In this document: in pieces, positions 18,224 to 26,528 of the stretch | Layout: every line of letters begins with the position of its first letter | Numbering within the stretch: position 1 is the stretch's first letter | Assembly (NCBI GenBank): GCA_934589155.1 | Contig: CAKTNP010000005.1 | Coordinates: 62,001-126,000, forward strand | Reading direction: 5' to 3' | Length of the DNA: 64,000 bases | Source: an uncultured Oscillospiraceae bacterium | GTDB lineage: Bacteria > Bacillota > Clostridia > Oscillospirales > Oscillospiraceae | Notes under the pieces: model-generated | Databases searched by the model: none | Told to the model about the DNA's origin: nothing | What the model saw: the letters and a program-made list of their open reading frames with translations, nothing else | Position numbers and translations under genes: made by a program

Positions 18224-20451
18224 AAAACGGTTCTTATCGACTGATCTATAAGACCCTGGCATTTTTGCTCTGCATTGCCGCGGTTTTGGCGGCGGTGGCG
18301 GGAGGCGTTATGACAGCGGGCCTGGCCATGGGCAGCTCAGCCCAGACCGAGGAGGCCTTTTTGGAGCAGTATCTGTCCGGCCAGTTGGCCACCGCTGCAA
18401 CTCGGATCCGCACGGTTTATTTTCAGGCAGCGGAGGGGAACGTCCCTGTAGAGGCCCTGATGAACTACATGGGCTGGTGGGGCGACGAGCGGGCCACCGT
18501 GACCATAAATGGGTCGGCGGATGTGTATCCCGGCAGCTATGTGGGCCAGTCCAACCTGCGCTATACCATCCTGGATCAGAACGGAAAGGTTCTGGCCGGG
18601 AACTACAACGGGGAAGACAGCCTGGCAAAGTATGAGACCACGGGCTGGGGAGAGTATCTGGGCTCCGTGACCGGGTATCTCCATGATCTGCAGACCGAGT
18701 ATTCTCTGGCGGGCTGGGAGAACACGGAGAACAAGACCGCCGACAGCCAAGAGACCCGGAACACGGCAACCGGCAGCGCCGATGGGGAGAACATGGACGA
18801 GACCGCTCCGTCGGAGTATTATGGGGAAACGGACAATCCCTATGTCCGGGCCTGGTACTGGACCCTGTCGGACCAGCCCGTAACGGTGAAGGTGTATCTT
18901 TTGAAGGACCTGAGCTACGATGATTACTATTCCCAGACGGTGCCCATGCTCCAGAGCCTCTATGCCCACAGGGGAATGGCCTTGTGGCTGTTGGTGGGCG
19001 GGCTTCTGGCCATGATCCCCCTGCTGGTATACCTCTGCGCCGGAGCGGGCCGCCGCCCCGGGGAGGATGAGATCCGGCTGAATTTCCTGGATCGGATCCC
19101 TCTGGATCTGTATGCCGCCATTGTGGTGGGGCTGCAGGCGCTGCTGGTTTTCCTGGCCGTGAAGCTCGCTTCCGCCACGGAGATCGGGACCTTCCTGGGC
19201 TATTCCAACAGCTGGGCTTTGAGTCTGAACTATGGCCTCGCCCTGATCGGGATCCTGGCGGCTCTGATTTTGGCCCTGGGGCTGGGCCTTACCCTGTCCT
19301 TTGTGACCCGATGCAAGTATGGTCATGGCTACTGGTGGCGGCGGTCCGTTGTGGGCTGGTGCCTGCGGATGGTTTGGCACGGGGTAAAGTGGTGCCTCCG
19401 GGCTCTGCGGAGCCTGTATCGCATGCTGCCTGTCATCTGGCGGTGGCTGATTCTGGGCCTGGCCCTTTGGATCTGGAACGTGGCCGCAGCCGTCGCCTTC
19501 TACGGCGGCACGTGGCTGGCCCTGGGGACACTGCTGTTCCTGGGTTTGACAGCCTACAGCGCCTGGGCCATGGGCAAGCTCCAGAAGCAGGCGGCAAGGC
19601 TTGCCTCCGGGGACTTCTCCGGGGATATTCCTCAGCATATGCACGGGGCTTTCCGGAAGATCTCCCGGGACATGGGGGCCGTGGGCCAGGGCGCCGCCAT
19701 CGCCGTAGAGAACCAGATGAAATCCGAGCGACTGAAAACGGAGCTCATTACCAATGTGTCTCATGACATTAAGACTCCCTTGACCTCCATCGTGAACTAT
19801 GTGGACCTGCTGCAGAAGCCCCACACCCCGGAGGAGGAGACGGAGTATCTGGCGGTGCTGGACCGTCAGAGCAAGCGGATGAAAAAGCTGATTGAGGACC
19901 TGGTGGAAATGTCCAAGGCCTCCACCGGCAACATTCCCACCTATCTGGCGCCTACGGATCTGGTGGAGATCACCAATCAAGCCCTGGCGGAGTACGACGG
20001 CAAATTAAAGCTGGCGGGCCTGACCCCGGAGGTCACGGTGCTGGGCCGGGACGGCAAGCCCAAGGCCCCGGAGGCGGCGGTGACGGTGATGGCAGACGGG
20101 CGGCTTCTGTGGCGGGTGCTGGATAATCTCTTGGGCAACGCCGTGAAGTATGCCATGCCCGGTACAAGGCTGTATGTGGACATTGCCGAGTATGAGCGGA
20201 GCGTCATGCTCTCCGTGAAGAATATCTCCAAGAACCGGCTGAACATCTCCGCCGATGAGCTCATGGAGCGCTTTGTCCGGGGAGACAGCTCCCGGAGCAC
20301 CGAGGGCAGCGGCCTGGGGCTGAACATTGCCAAGAGCCTTATGGAGCTGCAGAAGGGGAAACTGAACCTGATCGTGGACGGGGACCTGTTCAAGGCCGTG
20401 CTGCTCTACGATCCCATGCCCCAGGATGCGGAGTCCGGGGAAAATTCATAA
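18220..20451 (+). CDS. Multi-pass membrane sensor histidine kinase
   Basis: 743 residues from the TTG at 18220, which overlaps the regulator stop (TTGA) and has GGAAGGGGAG upstream. One N-terminal membrane helix (about 10-35) and a roughly 200-residue extracytoplasmic domain are followed by a series of further hydrophobic helices between about 250 and 460, more than most kinases have. The cytoplasmic kinase core has the phosphoacceptor His515 in NVSHDIKTPLTS, the N box DNLLGNAVKYA near 632 and GSGLGLNIAKSL near 692. It should autophosphorylate and pass phosphate to the preceding regulator. The ligand is not evident. Confidence 0.9.
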   Translation: MKNGSYRLIYKTLAFLLCIAAVLAAVAGGVMTAGLAMGSSAQTEEAFLEQYLSGQLATAATRIRTVYFQAAEGNVPVEALMNYMGWWGDERATVTINGSADVYPGSYVGQSNLRYTILDQNGKVLAGNYNGEDSLAKYETTGWGEYLGSVTGYLHDLQTEYSLAGWENTENKTADSQETRNTATGSADGENMDETAPSEYYGETDNPYVRAWYWTLSDQPVTVKVYLLKDLSYDDYYSQTVPMLQSLYAHRGMALWLLVGGLLAMIPLLVYLCAGAGRRPGEDEIRLNFLDRIPLDLYAAIVVGLQALLVFLAVKLASATEIGTFLGYSNSWALSLNYGLALIGILAALILALGLGLTLSFVTRCKYGHGYWWRRSVVGWCLRMVWHGVKWCLRALRSLYRMLPVIWRWLILGLALWIWNVAAAVAFYGGTWLALGTLLFLGLTAYSAWAMGKLQKQAARLASGDFSGDIPQHMHGAFRKISRDMGAVGQGAAIAVENQMKSERLKTELITNVSHDIKTPLTSIVNYVDLLQKPHTPEEETEYLAVLDRQSKRMKKLIEDLVEMSKASTGNIPTYLAPTDLVEITNQALAEYDGKLKLAGLTPEVTVLGRDGKPKAPEAAVTVMADGRLLWRVLDNLLGNAVKYAMPGTRLYVDIAEYERSVMLSVKNISKNRLNISADELMERFVRGDSSRSTEGSGLGLNIAKSLMELQKGKLNLIVDGDLFKAVLLYDPMPQDAESGENS

Positions 20452-20455
20452 AGAA

Positions 20456-20497
20456 AGCCCCCGTTTCCTGGAAATACTCGGAAACGGGGGCTGTTTC
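20456..20497. terminator. Bidirectional terminator between the histidine kinase and serA
   Basis: A perfect 13-bp stem (20456-20468 with 20480-20492) with an 11-nt loop and weak T tracts on both sides separates two convergent genes. Confidence 0.8.
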
Positions 20498-20504
20498 TAT
20501 GGCA

Positions 20505-21668
20505 TTATTTCACCACCCGGACCTTTAACACGCCGTCAATGGCCTGCATGGCGGCAAGCATTTCGTCCGTGATGGGGGCGTCCAGGTCCATGAGGGTGTA
20601 GGCATATTCGCCCCGGCCTTTGTTGGTCATGTCGTGGATGTTGACCCCGGCCTCACCGAAGACCTTGGTAAACTGGGTGATCATGTTGGCGATGTTCCGG
20701 TGATGGACCGCCAGGCGGCAGACGTGGGTGCAGACGCCCATGTCGCAGTTGGGATAGTTTACGGAGTTCTTGATGTTGCCGTTTTCCAGGTAGTCCATGA
20801 GCTGCCGCACCGCCATGACGGCGCAGTTGTCCTCGGACTCCTCGGTGGAGGCCCCCAGGTGAGGCGTTACCAGAACGCCGGGGACACCCAGAACCGTGGG
20901 ATTGGCAAAGTCCGTCACATACCGGCCCAGCTTGCCGGCCCGGAGGGCGGCCACCACGGCCTTCTCGTCCACCAGAACGTCCCGAGCCAGGTTCAATAGC
21001 ACGGCATTTGGCTTCATTTTGGCAATGGCTTCTGCGTTTACCATGCCCTTTGTGGAGTCCATGGCGGGGACGTGGATGGTGATGTAGTCGCAGTTTTTAT
21101 AAATATCGTCCACATTGGTGATGTGGTGGATGGAGCGGGACAGGTTCCAGGCGGCGTCCACGGAAATATAGGGGTCGTAGCCGTAGACGTCCATCCCCAG
21201 ATGGGTGGCGGCGTTGGCAACCAGCTGGCCAATGGCACCGAGGCCGATGATGCCCAGCTTTTTGCCGCTGATCTCCCGACCGGCGAAGCGCTTTTTCTCC
21301 TTTTCCACGGCCTTGGCCGCGTCTGGGTTCCCGGCCTGGGTCTGGACCCACTGGGCACCCCCCAGAATGTCCCGGGAGGCCAGGAGCATTCCCGCCAGCA
21401 CCAGCTCCTTGACGCCGTTGGCGTTGGCGCCGGGGGTGTTGAAGACCACGATGCCGGCCTCGGCGCATTTGGCAAGGGGAATGTTGTTGACCCCGGCGCC
21501 GGCCCGGGCGATGGCCAGAAGATTTTTCGGCAGGGCCATGTCGTGCATGGCGGCACTGCGGACCAGAACGGCATCGGCGTCCTCCATGCGGTCTGTGGGG
21601 ACGTATTCCGGCTTGAACCGGTCCAGGCCCACCTTAGAAATGGCGTTCAGACAGTGGTAGCGATACAT
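20505..21668 (-). CDS. serA: D-3-phosphoglycerate dehydrogenase
   Basis: 387 residues, the short SerA form with an ACT domain but without the long intervening domain. It oxidises 3-phosphoglycerate with NAD to start serine synthesis. Seen: VRSAAMHD and ARAGAGVNNIPL substrate loops, the Rossmann motif GIIGLGAIGQLVAN near 139, NLARDVLVDEKA with the catalytic Arg region, and the HLGASTEESEDN catalytic His/Glu area. A C-terminal ACT domain (about 315-387, ending VLKVRVVK) is usually the serine-sensing part. The ATG has AAAGGAGAG upstream. The gene is monocistronic, with a terminator at its 3' end. Confidence 0.94.
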   Translation of the reverse strand: MYRYHCLNAISKVGLDRFKPEYVPTDRMEDADAVLVRSAAMHDMALPKNLLAIARAGAGVNNIPLAKCAEAGIVVFNTPGANANGVKELVLAGMLLASRDILGGAQWVQTQAGNPDAAKAVEKEKKRFAGREISGKKLGIIGLGAIGQLVANAATHLGMDVYGYDPYISVDAAWNLSRSIHHITNVDDIYKNCDYITIHVPAMDSTKGMVNAEAIAKMKPNAVLLNLARDVLVDEKAVVAALRAGKLGRYVTDFANPTVLGVPGVLVTPHLGASTEESEDNCAVMAVRQLMDYLENGNIKNSVNYPNCDMGVCTHVCRLAVHHRNIANMITQFTKVFGEAGVNIHDMTNKGRGEYAYTLMDLDAPITDEMLAAMQAIDGVLKVRVVK

Positions 21669-21713
21669 ATTACTCTCTCCTTTATGGAAAATATCCGGAA
21701 AAGATCGGCGGGG

Positions 21714-22172
21714 TCACTCCGTCCGCTCCCGGCGCCGAGCGTCGGCAGACAGGAGCCGAAAAAGCAGCAGACCCAAGACGAAGCCTCCCATGTCGATCCA
21801 GACATCCAGGAGGCTGGAGCCCCGGCCCTGGGAAAACAGCTGGATGGTCTCGTCCAGGCAGGCGGTGGTTAGTCCGCAGAGCAGGGGCAGGGCCCAGAGA
21901 TCACGGCCCGGGGATTGCCAGAGAAAGAGACACCAGCTCAGGCACAGGGCCAGGAGGGCGTATTCCGTCATGTGGGCCGCCTTACGGAGCAGGTGATGGA
22001 GCTGCTCAAAGTTGGCCGCGGGACCGAAGATCCGCTCCAGCAGTGCGGCGAGGCCGCCGCTTACGGCGGCGGATTCCGTTCCCGGCAGCAGGGAGTTGCC
22101 CCAGATAAAGGCCAGAATCAAAAGCACGAAAATCAGGGACAGGGTGCGGGTGAATGTGGTTCTGCGAAACAT
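21714..22172 (-). CDS. VanZ-family membrane protein
   Basis: 152 residues from the ATG at 22172, which lies behind GAAGGAG; a longer open frame upstream lacks this support. About four membrane helices are visible. The family pattern is present: a first helix ending IWGNSLLPG, the KAAHMTEYALLALCL motif near 78, CLDETIQLFSQGRGSSLLDV near 113, and a final helix followed by a basic tail. VanZ gives low-level teicoplanin resistance in enterococci, but chromosomal VanZ-like proteins in Clostridia mostly have unknown roles. It lies between serA and a GH13 gene, all on the minus strand but with separate signals. Confidence 0.8.
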   Translation of the reverse strand: MFRRTTFTRTLSLIFVLLILAFIWGNSLLPGTESAAVSGGLAALLERIFGPAANFEQLHHLLRKAAHMTEYALLALCLSWCLFLWQSPGRDLWALPLLCGLTTACLDETIQLFSQGRGSSLLDVWIDMGGFVLGLLLFRLLSADARRRERTE

Positions 22173-22264
22173 GAGATCTCCTTCGCATGGCATACCCCGG
22201 CATAGAAGGACCATTTTTGTCAAAATGTTCTCTATACATGGATACTTGTTTTTGATACAGAGAT

Positions 22265-22270
22265 TATATC
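22265..22270 (-). promoter_or_regulatory. Candidate -10 element for the VanZ-like gene
   Basis: TATAAT on the minus strand about 90 bp upstream of the start. The -35 region at 17-bp spacing is poor, so this is a weak call. Confidence 0.35.
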
Positions 22271-22341
22271 ACGACGGGGAAAGAAAGGAAAGAGCTAATT
22301 TCGATTCTCTCTTTTCTTTTTTCATTTGTGTCAAAGAATGG

Positions 22342-22388
22342 AAAAAGGGCCCGGCGGATTTGGTGATTTCCCCCAATCCGCCGGGCCC
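22342..22388 (-). terminator. Strong terminator after the GH13 gene
   Basis: A perfect 14-bp stem (22347-22360 with 22375-22388) with a 14-nt loop, followed on the minus strand by TTTTT. Confidence 0.9.
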
Positions 22389-22397
22389 GATATTGCA

Positions 22398-23708
22398 TTA
22401 TCCCAGGATCTCCCAATAGGCGCAGCTCATGGGCGGGAGGTATAGCTCCCCATGGAGCTCCCGCTCCTCTCCGGAAATGAGATCCCGGCCCCGGCTGCCT
22501 CCCAGGTCGAACCGGGCGGTGTAGGGGTTAGGGTCGGCGTTCACCGCCGCCAGCACCCGCTGGCCCTCTGCGGCCCGCTCGAACACGATCTGCCGGTTGG
22601 TCAGGTGAACGTTCCGATAGCCGCCCCACAAAAGGGCGGGGCTCTTCTTCCGGGCGGCGGCCAGAGCGGCGATCCAGGAGGTGAGGTCGTTCCACTCCGG
22701 CGCCGCCAGAGCCGGGCGCAGGGCGTCGTCCCCCTGGCTTTTTTTCCCCTGGTTGCCCCATTCGCTGCCGTAGTACAGGGCCGGGACCCCGGGCATGGCA
22801 AACAGCAGGCCGTAGGCCGGGAACAGGTGCCGGGGCTCCTGCAGCATGCTGGCGATCCGCTCCACGTCGTGGTTGTCCAGGAAGTTCAGCAGGTGGGCCC
22901 CCTTATACAGGGTCCAGGGCTCCGGCCCGAACTGCCGGGCCAGGCTGTGACCGATCTCGAAAAGGTTCCAGGAGTTGAAGCTGGAATACAGTCCCTTATA
23001 GCATTCGTAGTTGGTGACGCTGTGACACATCTCCGGGTTCATCCACCGGCGATAGTCCCCGTGAAGGGTCTCACCCAGGAGGAGAAAGTCCCCCTTCAGC
23101 CCGCCGGTATAGCTGCGGAGCTGCTTTAAGTACCACTCCGGTAGGCAGTAGCACACATCCAGCCGCAGGCCGTCAATGCCGTAGTCCCGGACCCAGCCCT
23201 CTATGGCGTCAAACTGGTGCCGCACCACCTGGGGGTTGGAGAGGTTCAGCTTCACCAGCTCATAGTGGCCTTCCCAGCCCTCGTACCAGAAGCCGTCGTG
23301 ATAGCAGGAATCGCCGTCGAAGCTGAGCCGGAACCAGTCCTTATAGGGACTGTCCCATTTCTTTTTCTGCACGTCCCGGAAGGCCCAGAAGTCCCGGCCC
23401 ACATGGTTGAATACTCCGTCGAAGATCACCCGGAGCCCCGCTTCATGGAGAGCATTGCAGACCCGTTGCAGGTCCTCCGTGGTTCCCAGGCGGCAGTCCA
23501 CCCGGTTATAATCCCGGGTGTCATAGCCGTGGCGGTCGCTGTCGAACAGGGGGTTCAGCAGCACCGTGTCCGCTCCGGTCTTTACGATATGAGGAATAAA
23601 ATCCAGAAGTTTCAGGATCCGGTGGGCCTGGATCCCGTCGTTTTCCCGGGGGGCGCCGCAGAGCCCCAGGGGATAGATCTGATAAACGGTCGCTTCATCA
23701 AACCACAT
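22398..23708 (-). CDS. GH13 alpha-amylase family glycosidase, cyclomaltodextrinase-like
   Basis: 436 residues, cytoplasmic (no signal peptide). The (beta/alpha)8 barrel motifs are visible: the start WFDEATVYQIYPLG, DTVLLNPLFDSDRHGYDTRDY, VIFDGVFNHVGRDF (region I), GLRLDVCYCLP (region II with the nucleophile Asp), LLGETLHGDYRRW (acid/base Glu) and LNFLDNHDVERIA (region IV). It probably hydrolyses alpha-1,4-linked maltooligosaccharides or cyclodextrins. I chose the ATG at 23708, 7 bp behind GGAGG; a longer frame adds five residues without support. It has its own promoter and terminator. Confidence 0.88.
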   Translation of the reverse strand: MWFDEATVYQIYPLGLCGAPRENDGIQAHRILKLLDFIPHIVKTGADTVLLNPLFDSDRHGYDTRDYNRVDCRLGTTEDLQRVCNALHEAGLRVIFDGVFNHVGRDFWAFRDVQKKKWDSPYKDWFRLSFDGDSCYHDGFWYEGWEGHYELVKLNLSNPQVVRHQFDAIEGWVRDYGIDGLRLDVCYCLPEWYLKQLRSYTGGLKGDFLLLGETLHGDYRRWMNPEMCHSVTNYECYKGLYSSFNSWNLFEIGHSLARQFGPEPWTLYKGAHLLNFLDNHDVERIASMLQEPRHLFPAYGLLFAMPGVPALYYGSEWGNQGKKSQGDDALRPALAAPEWNDLTSWIAALAAARKKSPALLWGGYRNVHLTNRQIVFERAAEGQRVLAAVNADPNPYTARFDLGGSRGRDLISGEERELHGELYLPPMSCAYWEILG

Positions 23709-23737
23709 GAGATAGCCTCCCAATTTTGCTTTCCCAC

Positions 23738-23766
23738 AGTATACTTCCGGCGGCGGGCAATGTCAA
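23738..23766 (-). promoter_or_regulatory. Vegetative promoter of the GH13 gene
   Basis: On the minus strand TTGACA (23766-23761), 17-bp spacer, TATACT (23743-23738), about 30 bp before the start codon. The -35 hexamer matches the consensus fully. Confidence 0.8.
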
Positions 23767-23773
23767 TAAAAGT

Positions 23774-23802
23774 AAAAAAACGCCGCCGGAACTCCGGCGG
23801 CG
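23774..23802 (-). terminator. Terminator after the holin-like gene
   Basis: A 10-bp GC stem (23781-23790 with 23793-23802), followed on the minus strand by seven Ts. Confidence 0.85.
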
Positions 23803-23816
23803 AAATGAGGAAGGAT

Positions 23817-24221
23817 TCACTTCTTCCGAAGAAGGTCCAAGGCCTCCGTAATGACCTTGGGCAGAGGCAGGCCCATAAGCCCGGCGTTTTCCGTAATGGA
23901 CAGCAGCTCGTTGCTGAGAAAGCCGATGCAGACCGTGTCCCGGATGTAACTGCAGCCCAGCAGCAGATCCAGCTGGTTGGCCACCAGGACCACCAGAAGG
24001 ATCATCACTTTTTTCATCAGACCCTTGAAGCCGTAGCTGGACCGGTAGGAGCCGGAGTTGGTTTTGCTGGACCGGTGAAACACCAGGGCCACGATGCTGC
24101 CGGAGAGATAGTCCACGGCCATGAAAATCAGAAGGGCCGTGACGGCGGCGTCCCAGCCCCCCAGGGCCGTGGCCAGGAGCCCGCCCAGAAAGCCCGTAAT
24201 GGCGCAGATCTTTTCCCGCAT
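23817..24221 (-). CDS. Phage-type holin family protein (toxin secretion/phage lysis holin)
   Basis: 134 residues from the ATG at 24221, behind AAAGGGGG. Features typical of this holin family are the first helix ICAITGFLGGLLATALGGW, the central LLIFMAVDYLSGSIVAL segment, the SSYGFKGLMKKVMILLVVLVAN region and a short charged C-terminus (LDLLRKK). Such holins make membrane lesions for endolysin or toxin release. No endolysin or other phage gene adjoins it, so a domesticated role (for example in spore release or toxin export) is only a guess. Confidence 0.8.
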   Translation of the reverse strand: MREKICAITGFLGGLLATALGGWDAAVTALLIFMAVDYLSGSIVALVFHRSSKTNSGSYRSSYGFKGLMKKVMILLVVLVANQLDLLLGCSYIRDTVCIGFLSNELLSITENAGLMGLPLPKVITEALDLLRKK

Positions 24222-24256
24222 GGTATCACCCCCTTTCACCCATGAGACAGGAGCCG

Positions 24257-24288
24257 CCGGAAGTTGCCCCCATCCGGACAACTTCCGG
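24257..24288. repeat. Inverted repeat in the divergent holin/trmB region
   Basis: CCGGAAGTTG (24257-24266) and CAACTTCCGG (24279-24288) are perfect 10-bp arms around a 12-nt spacer. No T tract follows on either strand, so a binding site is as likely as a terminator. Confidence 0.5.
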
Positions 24289-24326
24289 AAAGATCCGGGA
24301 AAACCAAGAAAACATGAAGATTATTC

Positions 24327-24355
24327 TTTACGCCCCGGTTTTTTTCTGGTATAAT
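24327..24355 (+). promoter_or_regulatory. Vegetative promoter of trmB
   Basis: TTTACG (24327-24332), 17-bp spacer, TATAAT (24350-24355), 31 bp before the trmB start. Confidence 0.65.
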
Positions 24356-24386
24356 ATTTTGGATTTTGTCTCATGGGGGGATCGCC

Positions 24387-25049
24387 ATGCGAATGCGGAA
24401 AATGAAGAACCTGGACAAGCGGCTGGAGGCCTGCGCCGCCTACCGGATCACGGACCCGGAGGCCCATAAGGGCGCCTGGCGGGCGCTGATGCCGGAGGCC
24501 AGGGAGCTGCGGGTGGAGATCGGCTGCGGCAAGGGCAAGTTCACGGCGGAGACCGCCGCGGCGGAGCCGGAGGTGCTGCTCATCGCCATCGAGCGGGTCC
24601 GGGAGGCCATGGTGGTGGCCATGGAAAAGGCTCAGGCCATGGGCCTCAAAAACGTCTATTTTATCGACATGGACGTGGCGAATATCGAAGAGTGCTTCGC
24701 CCCCGGGGAGATCGACCTCATGTACGTGAATTTTTGCGATCCCTGGCCCAGAAGTAAGAACGCCAAGCGGCGGCTGACCCACAGGGGCTTTCTGCAGAAG
24801 TACCGCCGGGTGATCCGCCCCGGCGGAGAGCTGCACTTTAAGACAGACAATGCCCCACTGTTTGAGTTCTCTCTGGAGGAGTTTGCCGCCTGCGGCCTGG
24901 AGACCCGGAACGTGACCCGGAACCTCCACGAAAACGGGCCTGTGGGGATCATGACGGGCTATGAGGAAAAGTTCTACGCCCTGGGGACGCCCATCAACCG
25001 GTGCGAGGTCATTATGGAGCCGGAGCCCGGAGAGTCCAAAGAAAATTGA
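24387..25049 (+). CDS. trmB: tRNA (guanine-N7)-methyltransferase
   Basis: 220 residues from the ATG at 24387, which follows GGGGGG at 6-bp spacing. It places m7G at position 46 of tRNA with S-adenosylmethionine. The SAM-binding motif VEIGCGKGKF (near 46), the IAIERV acidic loop, and the family motifs NFCDPWPRSKNAKRRLTH (near 122) and LHFKTDN are all seen. The protein ends shortly before the rpoD promoter region. Confidence 0.94.
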   Translation: MRMRKMKNLDKRLEACAAYRITDPEAHKGAWRALMPEARELRVEIGCGKGKFTAETAAAEPEVLLIAIERVREAMVVAMEKAQAMGLKNVYFIDMDVANIEECFAPGEIDLMYVNFCDPWPRSKNAKRRLTHRGFLQKYRRVIRPGGELHFKTDNAPLFEFSLEEFAACGLETRNVTRNLHENGPVGIMTGYEEKFYALGTPINRCEVIMEPEPGESKEN

Positions 25050-25152
25050 CCAAAATCCCTATAATTTTTACAAAATCCGGCTTCTGCCCCTGAAAATTCC
25101 TCCTTTGGGTGAGATTTACCCGAAAAAACATGTTATTTGCCCGGTTTTACCC

Positions 25153-25181
25153 TTGCCGAAGGGGAATAATCGGTATATAGT
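25153..25181 (+). promoter_or_regulatory. Candidate rpoD promoter
   Basis: TTGCCG (25153-25158), 17-bp spacer, TATAGT (25176-25181), about 50 bp upstream of the rpoD start. Confidence 0.5.
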
Positions 25182-25233
25182 CAGAATGCTGTAACGGGCC
25201 CTGGACCCGGTACCGGCAGAAGGAAGTGCGCCT

Positions 25234-26388
25234 ATGAACAATGCAAAGAAACCCGCAAAGGGAACGGAAGATGTACACACCGTGCTCCAGAACCTCATCG
25301 CAAAGGGAAGAAAGGACGGCGTTCTCCAGGCCTCCGAGCTGAATGCGGAGCTGGAAAAGCTGGATATTTCCCCGGCCAAGATTGAGGAGGTCTATGAGAA
25401 GTTCGACAATCTGGGCATCCAGATCGTGGGAGCGGACCTGGAGCTGGACGTAGACGACGGCTTGCCCCTGGACCTGGACGTGGACGGTCCCCTGGATACG
25501 GACCTGGAAAGCGTCGAGGAAGAGGAGCTGGTGGACCCTGTTGAGCTGGTGGCCGAGTATAATCTGGATGATCCCGTGCGGATGTACCTGAAGGAGATCG
25601 GTCAGGTGCGGCTGCTGTCAGCCGAGGAGGAGACGGAGCTGGCCAAGCGGGTAGCCGAGGGCGACAAGCAGGCCAAGGACCGGCTGACGGAGGCCAACCT
25701 GCGTCTGGTGGTGTCCATCGCCAAGAAATACTCCGGCCGGGGCCTGCATATCCTGGACCTGATCCAGGAGGGCAACACGGGCCTGATTCGGGCTGTGGAC
25801 AAGTTTGACTATACAAAGGGAAACAAATTCTCTACATATGCCACCTGGTGGATTCGGCAGGCCATTACCCGCGCCATTGCCGACCAGGCTCGGACCATCC
25901 GGGTGCCGGTGCATATGGTGGAGGTCATCAATAAGGCTACCCGGTGCAACCGGAAGCTGGTCCAGGAGCTGGGCCGGGAACCCACCATGGAGGAGATCGC
26001 CAAGGAGCTGAATCTGCCCGTGGAGAAGATCATCGAGGCCAACCGTACCGCCGCGGACACCTTGTCTCTGGACATCCCCGTGGGCGACGAAGAGGATACC
26101 ACCATCGGCTCCTTCGTGGAGGACGACAACACCCCGGGACCCGCCGACGCCACCTCCAACGCCCTGTTGGCCGAGGCCCTGCGGGAGATCCTGGACACCC
26201 TGACCGAGCGGGAGGCCGACGTGCTCAAAATGCGCTTCGGCATGTACGACGGCCGGACCCATACTCTGGAGGAGGTGGGCCAGATCTTCGGCGTCACCCG
26301 GGAGCGGATCCGCCAGATCGAGAACAAGGCGATTCGGAAGCTGCGCCACCCCAGCCGGGCCAAGAAGATCAAGGATTTCTACTGCTGA
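25234..26388 (+). CDS. rpoD: RNA polymerase primary sigma factor (SigA/RpoD)
   Basis: 384 residues. Region 1.1-like helices (about 12-65) are followed by an acidic linker. Region 1.2 lies near 112 ([17 protein letters not shown]), and regions 2.1-2.4 are complete, including [17 protein letters not shown] and [11 protein letters not shown]. Region 3 follows, and region 4.2 has the helix-turn-helix [20 protein letters not shown]. This full layout marks it as the housekeeping factor that directs RNA polymerase to TTGACA/TATAAT promoters. Its neighbours are trmB and asnA, not dnaG; a second SigA-like gene occupies the dnaG locus. Confidence 0.95.
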   Translation: MNNAKKPAKGTEDVHTVLQNLIAKGRKDGVLQASELNAELEKLDISPAKIEEVYEKFDNLGIQIVGADLELDVDDGLPLDLDVDGPLDTDLESVEEEELVDPVELVAEYNLDDPVRMYLKEIGQVRLLSAEEETELAKRVAEGDKQAKDRLTEANLRLVVSIAKKYSGRGLHILDLIQEGNTGLIRAVDKFDYTKGNKFSTYATWWIRQAITRAIADQARTIRVPVHMVEVINKATRCNRKLVQELGREPTMEEIAKELNLPVEKIIEANRTAADTLSLDIPVGDEEDTTIGSFVEDDNTPGPADATSNALLAEALREILDTLTEREADVLKMRFGMYDGRTHTLEEVGQIFGVTRERIRQIENKAIRKLRHPSRAKKIKDFYC

Positions 26389-26414
26389 AATTGTCTGGTC
26401 CCACCGAATACCCC

Positions 26415-26446
26415 AAAAGGAGACGCGATGAACGTCTCCTTTTTTA
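26415..26446 (+). terminator. Rho-independent terminator after rpoD
   Basis: An 11-bp stem (26415-26425 with 26433-26443), 7-nt loop and a run of seven Ts. Confidence 0.9.
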
Positions 26447-26528
26447 TAGGGTACATAAAAAAGAAAAATATAACGTCTTTCCTGGGGACGTTCCCATGAA
26501 CCGGCGGCAGGCCGGAAAGGAGTAAGAA

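Noticed and set aside
26389..26528. T-box leader controlling asnA
   Set aside because: The gap is 140 nt, contains the rpoD terminator and lacks the T-box conserved sequence.
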